From NCBI RefSeq assembly GCF_014332695.1, contig NZ_MBUA01000001.1, positions 930,001-994,000 on the forward strand: a stretch of 64,000 bases of DNA, in the 5' to 3' direction. This DNA comes from Flavihumibacter stibioxidans (GTDB lineage Bacteria; Bacteroidota; Bacteroidia; Chitinophagales; Chitinophagaceae). The stretch's first letter is position 1; every line of letters starts with the position of its first letter. Below the pieces are notes generated by a model. That model was not told the origin of the DNA. It saw nothing but the letters and a program-made list of their open reading frames with translations, and searched no databases. Both the position numbers and the translations under genes were made by a program. Shown in pieces: positions 29,736 through 43,338 of the stretch.

Positions 29736-31202
29736 TTAACGCTCCCCTTCATTCCTTCCCTTCCTGCTCGCCACTGCGATATAGTAAATCGGAATTCCGA
29801 TCAGCACGATGAGCAGGCCGAATGATGCAAATTTCGGTTTATATAACAACAATGCAATACACATGGCAGTTGCCAGTATGATATACAATGCAGGAAGGAT
29901 TGGATAACCAAATGCCTTATATGGTCTTGGCATGTCGGGACGGGTTGCCCTCAGCCTGAAGATGCCGGCAATGGTGAGGATATAAAAAATCAACACAACA
30001 AAAACCACATAATCCAGCAGGTCGCCGTATTTTCCGCTTAAACAAAGTATACAGGCCCAGAGGCACTGTACCCATAGACCTTTGGAAGGAACGCCCTGCT
30101 GGTTCAATTGTCCAACCTGCCTGAAGAAGAGTCCATCCTTAGCCATTGTATAATACACCCTGGCACCTGCCAGGATCAGTCCGTTGTTACAACCAAATGT
30201 GGAGATCATGATCATAATGGCAATCACGATGGTTCCGGCATTGCCGAAAATATACTGGGAGGCGGCTACCGCAACGCGGTCATTCTCAGCAAAGGCCATT
30301 TCATTCATGGGAAGGACAGCCGTATACATCAGGTTGGCCGAAACATAAATAATGGTAACAATCAGTGTTCCCAGGAAAAGGCTCAGTCCAATATTCTTTT
30401 CAGGCCGCTTGATCTCTCCTGCGATAAAAGTTACATTGTTCCAGGCATCACTGCTGAAAATGGATCCGACCATGGCAGCGGCGATAGCGCCGATGATGGC
30501 AAACATGGATGGGTAGGAAGTTTTGGCTATTGCTTCGCCAACAAATACGAGATCGTTCCCTCCCTCTGTGCGCGACAATTTACCAAAGTTCCAGGCATCG
30601 GTCCAGTTGGCCTCCCATACCCCTGCTTTGGCTCCGATCAGAAATCCAAATATGATCAATCCGAATAAGGCCAGGAGTTTGGCCATCGTAAAGGTTGTCT
30701 GGATGATCTTTCCTTCCTTAACACCACGGGTATTCACGTATGTCAGCAGGATCACCAGCAGAATCGACACCAACTGGGCTGCCGATAACTGGAAATAAGC
30801 CAGGTCGATCAGCATATTGGTTTCACTTAGTGCCGGAAAAATATAGGCCGCAAACTTTGAGAAAGCCACTCCCACAGCCGCGATGGTTCCGGTTTGAATA
30901 ACGGCAAAAAAGCTCCAGCCGTACAGGAAACCAACCAGGGGATTATAAGCTTCTTTCAGGTAAACATACTGCCCTCCGGCTTTTGGGTACATAGCACTTA
31001 ATTCACCATAGCTGAGTGCAGCCGTAAGTGTCATAAAGCCGGTCAGCAACCAGACGAATACCAGCCAGCCAGCGCTGCCAACATTTCGGGTGATATCCGC
31101 CGATACAATGAAAATTCCGGAACCAATCATCGAACCGGCCACAATCATCGTGGCATCCAGTAATCCAAGGGTGGGTTTAAATCCAGAAGCAGTTTGACTC
31201 AT
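29736..31202 (-). CDS. APC-superfamily amino acid permease
   Basis: 488 residues with about 12 predicted membrane helices. The first helix carries the substrate-binding glycine motif GSMIGSGIFIVSADI, and the sixth-helix region reads FSSDAWNNVTFIAGEIKRPE. The layout matches LAT/APA-type amino acid transporters and exchangers. The substrate cannot be set by eye. It is preceded by an octamer array and a hairpin in the gap that separates it from the OmpH-like gene, so the two are probably independent units although both are on the minus strand. Confidence 0.85.
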   Translation of the reverse strand: MSQTASGFKPTLGLLDATMIVAGSMIGSGIFIVSADITRNVGSAGWLVFVWLLTGFMTLTAALSYGELSAMYPKAGGQYVYLKEAYNPLVGFLYGWSFFAVIQTGTIAAVGVAFSKFAAYIFPALSETNMLIDLAYFQLSAAQLVSILLVILLTYVNTRGVKEGKIIQTTFTMAKLLALFGLIIFGFLIGAKAGVWEANWTDAWNFGKLSRTEGGNDLVFVGEAIAKTSYPSMFAIIGAIAAAMVGSIFSSDAWNNVTFIAGEIKRPEKNIGLSLFLGTLIVTIIYVSANLMYTAVLPMNEMAFAENDRVAVAASQYIFGNAGTIVIAIMIMISTFGCNNGLILAGARVYYTMAKDGLFFRQVGQLNQQGVPSKGLWVQCLWACILCLSGKYGDLLDYVVFVVLIFYILTIAGIFRLRATRPDMPRPYKAFGYPILPALYIILATAMCIALLLYKPKFASFGLLIVLIGIPIYYIAVASRKGRNEGER

Positions 31203-31236
31203 ATGCAGTTGTTAGGTAGGGAAGATAGAAAAAAAG

Positions 31237-31284
31237 TGAATAGGGCAATAGGTGAAAAAGTGAAAAGGTGAATGGGGCAATGGG
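31237..31284 (+). repeat. Octamer array A1 (6 exact 8-base units)
   Basis: Six contiguous 8-base units read on the plus strand: TGAATAGG, GCAATAGG, TGAAAAAG, TGAAAAGG, TGAATGGG, GCAATGGG. It lies just upstream of the permease start (31202). It is the left arm of an inverted pair whose right arm is at 31346-31401, around the hairpin at 31296-31328. Confidence 0.75.
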
Positions 31285-31295
31285 GTTACCAGTAT

Positions 31296-31328
31296 AGAGA
31301 AAGCCACCCGGTTGGGATGGCTTTCTCT
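31296..31328. terminator. Hairpin between the OmpH-like gene and the permease
   Basis: AGAGAAAGCCACCC (31296-31309) pairs with a complement ending at 31328, with one bulged base and a short GGTT-like loop. It lies downstream of the OmpH-like gene on the minus strand and between the two octamer arrays. On the minus strand it is not followed by a strong T-run, so it may be only a structural stop or RNA end. Confidence 0.6.
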
Positions 31329-31345
31329 CAAAATCGTTTAAAATC

Positions 31346-31401
31346 CTGTCTCACCTCTTCACTCATTGACATATTGACTCATTCACTTATTGACCTTTTC
31401 A
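31346..31401 (-). repeat. Octamer array A2 (7 exact 8-base units) starting at the OmpH-like stop codon
   Basis: Read on the minus strand from 31401 downward: TGAAAAGG, TCAATAAG, TGAATGAG, TCAATATG, TCAATGAG, TGAAGAGG, TGAGACAG. The first TGA is the stop codon of the OmpH-like gene. Because 8 is not a multiple of 3, TGA units fall in different reading frames. Confidence 0.75.
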
Positions 31402-31989
31402 CTTCTTCTTATATTCCGCATTCAATCCTTCAATCAGCTGATCGGTAATATTGTAGACGGTATCCTTGTAAAACATCAGTTCAGGCTCGTAGGACATAAT
31501 ATAGGAATAGCCTTTAGACTTGTTGAACTCTTTCAGGTACCCTTCAATTTTATTCTTGATATTCTTCTTATAATCCATTTTCAGGTTCTCCAGCTGCTGC
31601 TCCAGGGTCAATCGACGCTGCTGGTAATTCTGCTGCATCTGCGCATACTCACGTTGAACCGCATCAGCTTCCGACTGGCTCATGGACGCTCCCTTTTGCT
31701 GCCACTCACTGATCTTTTTCTGGTAAGAACGTTCCAGTGAAGAGAGTTCCTTATTCATCGACTCTTCTTTCACTTTCAATTCTGCCAATGCATCCTTGAA
31801 GAACTCGTATTTGTTTTGCAGTGAATCGATATCAAAATAAGCTATTGTAAATTCATTAGCTTCAGTGGTTTTACCAGTTTCAGCCTGAACAGAATTCGTT
31901 TGTTTGCTACCGTTTGAGAATTGCTTATACAGCAGGAAACCGCTTGTCAGGGTCGCTATCAAACTCAAAACCAGGGGAAGTTGCTTCAT
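31399..31989 (-). CDS. OmpH/Skp-family periplasmic chaperone-like protein
   Basis: 196 residues. A hydrophobic N-terminus (LPLVLSLIATLTSGFLLY) acts as a signal or membrane anchor. The domain starts with the family opening IAYFDIDSLQNKYEFFKDAL and continues into a long charged coiled coil (about 70-140: KEESMNKELSSLERSYQKKI, QQRRLTLEQQLENLKMDYKK). The C-terminal strand segment (KGYSYIMSYEPELMFYKDTV, then YNITDQLIEGLNAEYKKK) is typical of Skp/OmpH. Such proteins form trimers that hold unfolded outer-membrane proteins. The stop codon is also the first unit of an octamer array. Upstream it is separated from rpoC by a double palindrome. Confidence 0.85.
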   Translation of the reverse strand: MKQLPLVLSLIATLTSGFLLYKQFSNGSKQTNSVQAETGKTTEANEFTIAYFDIDSLQNKYEFFKDALAELKVKEESMNKELSSLERSYQKKISEWQQKGASMSQSEADAVQREYAQMQQNYQQRRLTLEQQLENLKMDYKKNIKNKIEGYLKEFNKSKGYSYIMSYEPELMFYKDTVYNITDQLIEGLNAEYKKK

Positions 31990-32076
31990 GAAATATTGTT
32001 TGTTACCGGCAAATTAAGGGGTTTCCACAGAATGCAGAAAACCGCCGTGAAATTCTTTGGAAATTTAACTAAAAGA

Positions 32077-32132
32077 AAGGTGTCTGACGTACGTCAGACA
32101 CCTTAATTAAGCGTCTGACGTACGTCAGACGC
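32077..32132. repeat. Double palindrome behind rpoC (core GTCTGACGTACGTCAGAC)
   Basis: Two palindromes lie 11 bases after the rpoC stop: 32111-32132 (22 bases, perfect) and 32077-32104 (28 bases, perfect, the same core with longer arms). The second is followed on the minus strand by a T-rich stretch, so the pair can serve as the rpoC terminator. The core also occurs at 47302-47323 in the leu operon. Confidence 0.85.
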
Positions 32133-32142
32133 ATTATAAAAA

Positions 32143-36435
<4,293 letters not shown>

Positions 36436-36501
36436 AGATATACTGCAGATTGTGTTTTATGGATCCTACCCCGCTGGTTCAGAAGGTTTTACATACAAAT
36501 T

Positions 36502-36542
36502 CCTGTTCGTTAACCACTCCTCTGGAGTGCCAACGAAACAGG
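36502..36542 (-). promoter_or_regulatory. Structured leader hairpin of rpoC
   Basis: A nested hairpin in the rpoC 5' leader. The outer stem CCTGTTCGTT pairs with AACGAAACAGG (one bulged base), enclosing an inner stem CACTCC/GGAGTG with a TCT loop. It lies 67 bases before the rpoC ATG and downstream of the predicted transcript start. No T-run follows, so it is not a simple terminator. The rest of the 328-base gap 36436-36763 holds the rpoC promoter and the poorly defined upstream region of the PKD gene. Confidence 0.55.
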
Positions 36543-36598
36543 CTGAAAATCAATTCTTTATATGAAATACACCTATCTTTCCCAACTTAAATAGTGGG

Positions 36599-36606
36599 CA
36601 AAGGTA
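36599..36606 (-). promoter_or_regulatory. -7 promoter box for rpoC
   Basis: On the minus strand the box reads TACCTTTG, a full match to TAnnTTTG. It predicts a transcript start near 36592 and a 155-base leader. A T-rich stretch lies upstream in the -33 area, but no exact TTTG at the usual spacing. Confidence 0.55.
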
Positions 36607-36763
36607 ATAAAAGGAAAGCATTGTAAAAAATTGAAAGAGTTGAAAACCATCAATTTTCATCCCTACTGCAGATTCTGATTGTTAAAAGAATACAAAAAAA
36701 TAATCTCCAAGGCATTGAATACATAGAATATTTTTTTCATATTGTGGGCCAATACATTTACCA

Positions 36764-39700
36764 TTGGCTCCTGTAACCCTGAAAAAACCAGCTACCCGGG
36801 TAGTATGGTTATTGCTGTTTATTGTAATACCAGGCTTATTTTCTGGTATTTTGGCGCAGGCGCCTGCCACCGTCATACGGGTGGACAATGCGAACAGACA
36901 GGATCCTGATACGCTCAGTATTTGCATCAACGGATCCCTCAACTTTGCTGACGGATCATTCGGAACACCCATAAAATGGAGCTGGACTTTCAGTAACGGC
37001 TCACCGGCAAGCTCAACGGTCAGACACCCGGGCCAGGTAAGATTTAGTGTTGCAGGCATTCAAAAAGTCAGCCTGGTCAGCGAAAACCTCGACGGGAAAG
37101 ACACAGCCTTTTTTTATGTGGATGTAAAGAACATCAAACCAGTACCGGATTTCAGCTTCTCCCCCAATAATAATTGTGGCAACATACCGGTAAAATTCTC
37201 CAACTCCAGCAGCGGGGCTAGCAGATACTTATGGAGATTCGGTGATGAAGACACTTCCATCCAGAAGGACCCATCCCACCAATACCTTTCTCTCACCGGA
37301 TCCGGGACAGTGACTGTTCAGGCCAAACTGATTGCCTACAATCAATATGGTTGCAGTGACTCTGTGCAGAAACCGGTAACCGTACTGAAAGTGCCGGATG
37401 CGTCCCTGGTGTCCACCGATCTCGACGTGCAACTGGTCACCTTTAGTGGAAGACCCACTTTTAAGAAGTGTTCGAATGAGGAAAATTATGTGTTTCATTT
37501 TAAAAACGGTTCCAACACCAATGCATCCATTACCCGCTGGGAAATTGACTGGGGAGATGGTTCGCCCAAATATGCAGGAACCACACTTCCCGATACCAGC
37601 CATCCCTTCAAACTGGGAAATACGGTGATGACTGTTTCCGCATTTGGAGCAGACGGCTGCATTGGCATAAAAAAATACAATGTGTTTTTGGGAACCAACC
37701 CGGCAGGCGGCATTGGATCACCCGGAAATACCACCATCTGCGGCCCCCAGACACTTAGTTTTCCCATCACGGGAACCAGCAATAACCCACCCGGCACCCA
37801 ATACCAGATTGTGTTTAATGATGGCAGTCCCACCTGGCTTCAAACCCATCCGGCACCGGGACAGATCGACCATGAGTTTGTGGTGGGGTCCTGTGGCGTA
37901 AGCAGCAGTAACGGATCCAATATTTTTCAGAACTCCTTTAAAGTTACCCTTGACATTATCAATCCCTGCGGTATAAGCAGCAGTACAGTTACACCAATAT
38001 ATGTATCAGCCAAACCACAACCGCTGATCGGCATCAGCCCCGATTCGATAGTGTGTGTTAACTCCACTGCCACCATTTCTGACATCAGTCGTCTCGGAAA
38101 CTTTATCACGGTGTCGGGTGCCAATTCAACCTGTGAAACAAACTCTGGTACTGCCTGGAAAGTTTATCCCGCCACCGGCTGGACCACAGCCTCAGGCAAA
38201 TTGGGCTCACATAATAATAGCCTGAACAATTACAGGCTCTGGAACAACGGATCTTCAAACCTGGGACTCCGTTTCACGGTACCGGGAAATTATACGGTAA
38301 CACTTTATAAAGCCAATGAATGCGGCGTTGATTCCATTACCCGCATCATTTGTGTGAGGGAACAGCCAAAAGCAAGTTTCACGCTCAACAAAACAGAAGG
38401 CTGCGGCCCCCTGCCTGTGGCTGCCGCTAATACCAGCCCGCTCCCCTTGTGCGGTGAAAATATTTTCACCTGGGAAATCACCAGGCTTGATCCTGAAAAT
38501 TGTGATCCAGCCGGCGGAACTGGTTATACCTATACCAACGGTACCAGTAAAGAATCACTCAACCCGTCGTGGAATTTTAGTTTGCCTGGAAAATACCTTG
38601 TCAGGTTAAGGGTACAGGCTGCCGGTAACAGCGCCGCGAGTTGCAGTCCGGATGAATTTACCGATACCGTTACCATCAAAGCCAAACCAAAACTGGGTAT
38701 CAGTGCACCGGCCACCATTTGTGTTGGCCAAACCATTCAACCAACTGTAAGCACCATCTCCTGTTACGGGAATAGTGTTGCAGGATATGAATGGACTTTT
38801 ACCGGTGGATTGCCCGCCACTGCAGGTACGGTGGTTCCCGGCGACATCCGCTATAGCACTGCCGGCACCTATTCCATTGCACTCAAAGCAGCCAATGAAT
38901 GTGGCAGTTCAACGGTAAATACTCCCGTGCAGGTAGTGGCCCTTCCTGCCGCCAGCGCAGGCAAGGATTTAACCGTCTGCAGCGGAGACCAGGTTACTCT
39001 TGGATCTCCGGCAATTTCGGGCTACAGCTACCTATGGCAACCGGCAACCGGACTTTCCGGTCCTGTAGCAGCACAACCGGTTTTTTCAGTAGCTAACAAT
39101 ACCGGCACCAACAAAGAATACCAATTGGTCCTGACGGTTAAAGCCGGCTCAGGCGCCAATGCCTGCGCCAACTCCGATACGGTGAATATAACGGTGAAAC
39201 CAGCGCCGGCTGTGGTGGTTATACCAACTTCGGCAACTGTTTGTGTGGGAGACAGTGTACTGCTGCAATCATCCGGAGCCAAAAGTTATTCCTGGTCACC
39301 TTCACCCGGACTAAACCTGGCTTCCGGCGACTCCGTTTGGGCAGGACCATCCACCACCACCACTTACACCGTCACCGGAACGGATACCTCCGGATGCAGA
39401 TCTTCGGCAACGGCAACGATTACCGTTAAACCGCTTCCACCTGCAGATGCAGGAAATAACCTGGCTTTATGCCTGGTAAATGAAAACATTATCCTAACCG
39501 GGGGCATCATACCCGGAGGCGTGTGGATAGGTACCGGCATCAGTGCCGGAAGTGGGGGGTATAATTTTAATCCCTTCCTGGCTGGTATTGGAAACCACAA
39601 AGCATACTATACAGTAACCCAGAATGGTTGCACCGCTACCGACTCTACCCTGATTTCAGTATCCGGCCAGGAAGAAGCCAAAGCCGGTGCGGACCAAACC

Positions 39701-42700
39701 GTTTGCCAGAACAGCGGCGCAATTCAGTTGTCGGGTTTACCCTCCGGAGGCAGCTGGTCGGGTTCCGGACTGGTTACCGGATCGGGACTATTCACACCCG
39801 CGCAGGCAGGGGTGTTCACGCTGAAATATAGCTATGGCGCGGGATCCTGCCAGGTAACAGACGAGTTGGTGATAACAGTCTTACCCGGCATAGAAAATAA
39901 TATCATCCGGAACAGGCAGGATATCTGCGTTGGCAGTACGCCGCAATTGCTGACGGGTTCTGTACCTACAGGGGGAGACAGCTCGAAAATATTCCAGTGG
40001 CAGATCAGCCAGGACAGCATAACCTGGACCAATATTATTGGGGCATCAGGGAAAGATTACCAGCCGGAAGCGCTTACTGGTCTCCGTTACTTCCGCCGCC
40101 TGGTAAGTTCTACATTGTGCAATGGCCTGCAGGTGAGCACCAGCAACATTATTGATATTGTTCCACATGGCGATGCCATTGCCTCCTTTTCTGCTGCAAA
40201 GAATATCAGTTGCTCACCCTTTCAGATAGACCAGTCCATCATAACAACCGACATACAGCCCGATCTCAATGGAAGCTATTGGTGGTTTGTCAATAACAAT
40301 CCGCTTAATACCAATTCCAGTCCGGTTTTCCCGGGCTACACCATCAACGCAAACAACGACTCTGTCAGCATTTCTTTGGTGGTGCGGAGCCAGTGGGGCT
40401 GTGCTTCAGATACTACCACGGCAAAATTCGTTACAATTGCAGGGACCACGGCATCATTTACCAAAGACAGTTCGGAGGGATGTGCACCCATCTCCATTCG
40501 ATTTACCAATACTTCCAGCCGTCTGGATGGAGTTCAGTTCAACTGGGACTTCGGTGACGGCCAGACTTCAGATTCAGCGCAACCGGATGCAATATTGTAC
40601 CGTGGCAGCCAGTTCGGCAATGATACCACCTACGTGATTTCACTCAGTGTTTCCAATGGTTGTGAAACTTCTGTTTACAAAGATTCTGTGCAGGTAAGGC
40701 CCCTGCCCAAAGCCATATTCGGAATTGATACCACTGCAGGCTGCTCCCCTTTTAAACTTCGCATAAATAACACGTCAAAAGGCGGCTCTGCCACCTATTA
40801 CTGGGACTTTGGGGATGGCAATACTATGACAACCACAAATAAAGGAGTCATGGAACATGTCTATACCAGTGGAACCGTGGATACCTTCACCATTAAAATG
40901 CGGATGGTAACCGAATGCGGGGAAGACAGCCTGGCATATAACATTGTGGTCTCACCGAACCAGATACAGCCCCAGGTGGCAGTCAATGGCAACCAGTTAT
41001 ACGGTTGTACTCCCCATACAGTAACCATCATCAACACTACTCCCGGCGCATCAAGATTTGAATGGAATTTTGATGACGGTTCTCCATTGCTGGTCAGCGA
41101 TGAAATACCGCAGACGCTTACCCATACCTATACCGATACGGGTACTTTTAATATTTCAGTGAGAATGACCAATGGATGCAGTGACACCGTGATCTACCGA
41201 CAAGTCATCGTATTACCCGGACCAACCGCGGGATTTGAACCCATTACCCGTCCTTATTGCGAAAGGGATTCTGTTCGCTTCACCAATACCAGCAAACAGG
41301 CTGATGCTTACCTCTGGAATTTCGGTGACGGCAAAACCAGCATTCTGGCATCACCCGTGCACCGTTACGAGCAGCCGGGAAAATATTGGGTGATCCTGGT
41401 CGCATACAACAGCAACCCTTTCGGCAACAGGTGCAGTGATACCATCAGACAGGAGATCGAAGTGCTGGCTAATCCGGTCGCCTCCATCCTTACGAATGCG
41501 GGTACGCTCAATTGTGCACCCTTTACCCTAAACGCCACCACCAATCCGGCCGGCGCCCTGAATGCCAACTGGTATTTTGATGACCCGAACGACCCCACAC
41601 CCGCAGTAGGCTTCACCGCCAGTCATACCTTTACCAAAGGGGGAACCTACCGCATCAAGCTGTTAGTGTACAATGCAGCGGGCTGTGTTGATTCCTCCTT
41701 TACATTGATAAGAGTTCAATATTCACCCGAAACAGGGTTCAACCCGCTGAATACCATCACATGCAGCACTGATTCAACCATCAGTTTCACGAATACTACC
41801 ACTTATGAAGGCACAGACCTCACCGGTTTCAGGTGGCTGATAGACAGTATACCGGTTAACACTAACCGAAATTTGAATTACCGGTTCAGACTACCCCAGG
41901 GAGAACTACTGCCTAAAACCTATGCGGTAACGTTAATCAGCACCAGCAGCATTGGCTGTGCAGATACAAGTTATGGTTCGGTTCGAATGAACCCCACGCC
42001 GGTGGCATCTTTTTCCATTCAGAATGACAGGAGTTGTGTTCCCTTTGCACCTGCCATCACTAATAATTCGCAATTCGCGGATGATTTCCGCTGGTACCTC
42101 GATGACAGCCTGGTTTCTGCCGACCGAACGCCCGGAAACATTCAACTGCTGCGCGCAAACAGCAACTACCGATTACGCCTGATCGCTTCCAACAGGTATG
42201 GGTGCGATCCTGATACCATGGAACAGGTCATTACAACGGCTCCCAAACCTGTTGCGGGCTTTGCGCTCTCAGACTCCCTGGGCTGCACGGGCGTACTTGA
42301 TGTGCGCATGACCAACAATTCGGTTGGGGCTTCGCGTTATGAGTGGCAATTCGGGGACCAGACACCGTCGGTAAATACGCAGAATGTTCGTCATTTCTAT
42401 GGCCAGAGCGGGGAATATGATGTGTTGCTGATAGCGGATAATGGTATCTGTCGCGATACGGCAACAAAGATCATCAGGGTAGGCATCAAACCAATTGCAG
42501 CATTTGAAGTGGATACGGCACAAGGCTGTAAACTCCTGACGGTAAACTTCCGCAACCTGTCAACCAATGCCACTGCCTATATGTGGGATTTTGACGATGG
42601 TAATTTCAGTGGTTCGGAGAACCCGGTACATAGTTTTGGTTTTATCAATTCGCCGTATACCATCCGCATGATTGCGAGGGGAACCTATGGTTGCGAGGAC

Positions 42701-43330
42701 ACTGCAGTAAGGCTGAACTATATCACAGTGAAAACGGCGCCAACCGCTTCATTCCGTGTATTGCCATCCCCCGTAATTGAGATACCGGATTATACCTTTG
42801 AATTCCTGGATCAGAGCACTGACCTGAAATCACCGGATTACAAGTGGTATTTCGGCGACCAGGCCGGAGTGGGATCAACAATTCCGAGTCCAACCTATAC
42901 CTATAAGGATACTGGTATTTACCAGGTAAAAATGATTGTAATAAACAAGGATGATTTCTGTTCCGACACTGCCAGCCTGAATGTTCAGATAATGGGTATT
43001 CCAGGTTGGCTGCAGGTGCCCAATGCTTTCCAGCCCGGAAGCGCAAGAACAGAACTGAACCGGTTTATACCGAAGGGAACAGGATTGAAAGAGTACCGTC
43101 TCCAGATCTATAATGCCTGGGGTGAACTCGTTTTTGAAACCAATAAACTGGATGATAAAGGCCGGCCGGTTGAAAGCTGGGACGGAAACTACAAAGGACA
43201 GGGGGTGCAGCAGGATGTATTTACCTGGCGTATTGTTGCCCGCTTCCTTAATGGCACCGAATGGAAAGGCATGCGATATCCTGGAAACGACCAATATAAG
43301 AGAGTAGGAACCATTACAGTTATTAAATGA
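36764..43330 (+). CDS. Giant PKD-repeat cell-surface protein with a type IX secretion C-terminal domain
   Basis: 2188 residues. The only plausible start is a TTG at 36764; no in-frame ATG precedes the signal peptide (KKPATRVVWLLLFIVIPG, cleavage after ILAQ). At least eleven PKD-type motifs (YLWRFGDEDTS, WDFGDGQTS, WDFGDGNTM, FEWNFDDGSP, YLWNFGDGKTS, YEWQFGDQTP, YMWDFDDGNFS and others) make a long stalk. The C-terminus (VPNAFQPGSARTELNRFIPK, WGELVFETNK, GTITVIK) is the gliding-motility-associated C-terminal domain that targets proteins to the type IX secretion system. It is probably a surface adhesin or motility-associated filament. It overlaps the PorP/SprF gene. Confidence 0.9.
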   Translation: MAPVTLKKPATRVVWLLLFIVIPGLFSGILAQAPATVIRVDNANRQDPDTLSICINGSLNFADGSFGTPIKWSWTFSNGSPASSTVRHPGQVRFSVAGIQKVSLVSENLDGKDTAFFYVDVKNIKPVPDFSFSPNNNCGNIPVKFSNSSSGASRYLWRFGDEDTSIQKDPSHQYLSLTGSGTVTVQAKLIAYNQYGCSDSVQKPVTVLKVPDASLVSTDLDVQLVTFSGRPTFKKCSNEENYVFHFKNGSNTNASITRWEIDWGDGSPKYAGTTLPDTSHPFKLGNTVMTVSAFGADGCIGIKKYNVFLGTNPAGGIGSPGNTTICGPQTLSFPITGTSNNPPGTQYQIVFNDGSPTWLQTHPAPGQIDHEFVVGSCGVSSSNGSNIFQNSFKVTLDIINPCGISSSTVTPIYVSAKPQPLIGISPDSIVCVNSTATISDISRLGNFITVSGANSTCETNSGTAWKVYPATGWTTASGKLGSHNNSLNNYRLWNNGSSNLGLRFTVPGNYTVTLYKANECGVDSITRIICVREQPKASFTLNKTEGCGPLPVAAANTSPLPLCGENIFTWEITRLDPENCDPAGGTGYTYTNGTSKESLNPSWNFSLPGKYLVRLRVQAAGNSAASCSPDEFTDTVTIKAKPKLGISAPATICVGQTIQPTVSTISCYGNSVAGYEWTFTGGLPATAGTVVPGDIRYSTAGTYSIALKAANECGSSTVNTPVQVVALPAASAGKDLTVCSGDQVTLGSPAISGYSYLWQPATGLSGPVAAQPVFSVANNTGTNKEYQLVLTVKAGSGANACANSDTVNITVKPAPAVVVIPTSATVCVGDSVLLQSSGAKSYSWSPSPGLNLASGDSVWAGPSTTTTYTVTGTDTSGCRSSATATITVKPLPPADAGNNLALCLVNENIILTGGIIPGGVWIGTGISAGSGGYNFNPFLAGIGNHKAYYTVTQNGCTATDSTLISVSGQEEAKAGADQTVCQNSGAIQLSGLPSGGSWSGSGLVTGSGLFTPAQAGVFTLKYSYGAGSCQVTDELVITVLPGIENNIIRNRQDICVGSTPQLLTGSVPTGGDSSKIFQWQISQDSITWTNIIGASGKDYQPEALTGLRYFRRLVSSTLCNGLQVSTSNIIDIVPHGDAIASFSAAKNISCSPFQIDQSIITTDIQPDLNGSYWWFVNNNPLNTNSSPVFPGYTINANNDSVSISLVVRSQWGCASDTTTAKFVTIAGTTASFTKDSSEGCAPISIRFTNTSSRLDGVQFNWDFGDGQTSDSAQPDAILYRGSQFGNDTTYVISLSVSNGCETSVYKDSVQVRPLPKAIFGIDTTAGCSPFKLRINNTSKGGSATYYWDFGDGNTMTTTNKGVMEHVYTSGTVDTFTIKMRMVTECGEDSLAYNIVVSPNQIQPQVAVNGNQLYGCTPHTVTIINTTPGASRFEWNFDDGSPLLVSDEIPQTLTHTYTDTGTFNISVRMTNGCSDTVIYRQVIVLPGPTAGFEPITRPYCERDSVRFTNTSKQADAYLWNFGDGKTSILASPVHRYEQPGKYWVILVAYNSNPFGNRCSDTIRQEIEVLANPVASILTNAGTLNCAPFTLNATTNPAGALNANWYFDDPNDPTPAVGFTASHTFTKGGTYRIKLLVYNAAGCVDSSFTLIRVQYSPETGFNPLNTITCSTDSTISFTNTTTYEGTDLTGFRWLIDSIPVNTNRNLNYRFRLPQGELLPKTYAVTLISTSSIGCADTSYGSVRMNPTPVASFSIQNDRSCVPFAPAITNNSQFADDFRWYLDDSLVSADRTPGNIQLLRANSNYRLRLIASNRYGCDPDTMEQVITTAPKPVAGFALSDSLGCTGVLDVRMTNNSVGASRYEWQFGDQTPSVNTQNVRHFYGQSGEYDVLLIADNGICRDTATKIIRVGIKPIAAFEVDTAQGCKLLTVNFRNLSTNATAYMWDFDDGNFSGSENPVHSFGFINSPYTIRMIARGTYGCEDTAVRLNYITVKTAPTASFRVLPSPVIEIPDYTFEFLDQSTDLKSPDYKWYFGDQAGVGSTIPSPTYTYKDTGIYQVKMIVINKDDFCSDTASLNVQIMGIPGWLQVPNAFQPGSARTELNRFIPKGTGLKEYRLQIYNAWGELVFETNKLDDKGRPVESWDGNYKGQGVQQDVFTWRIVARFLNGTEWKGMRYPGNDQYKRVGTITVIK

Positions 43331-43338
43331 CGGTCGTC

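Noticed and set aside
31237-31401. Possible CRISPR array
   Set aside because: Units are 7-8 bases, contiguous and without spacers, and no cas genes are present.
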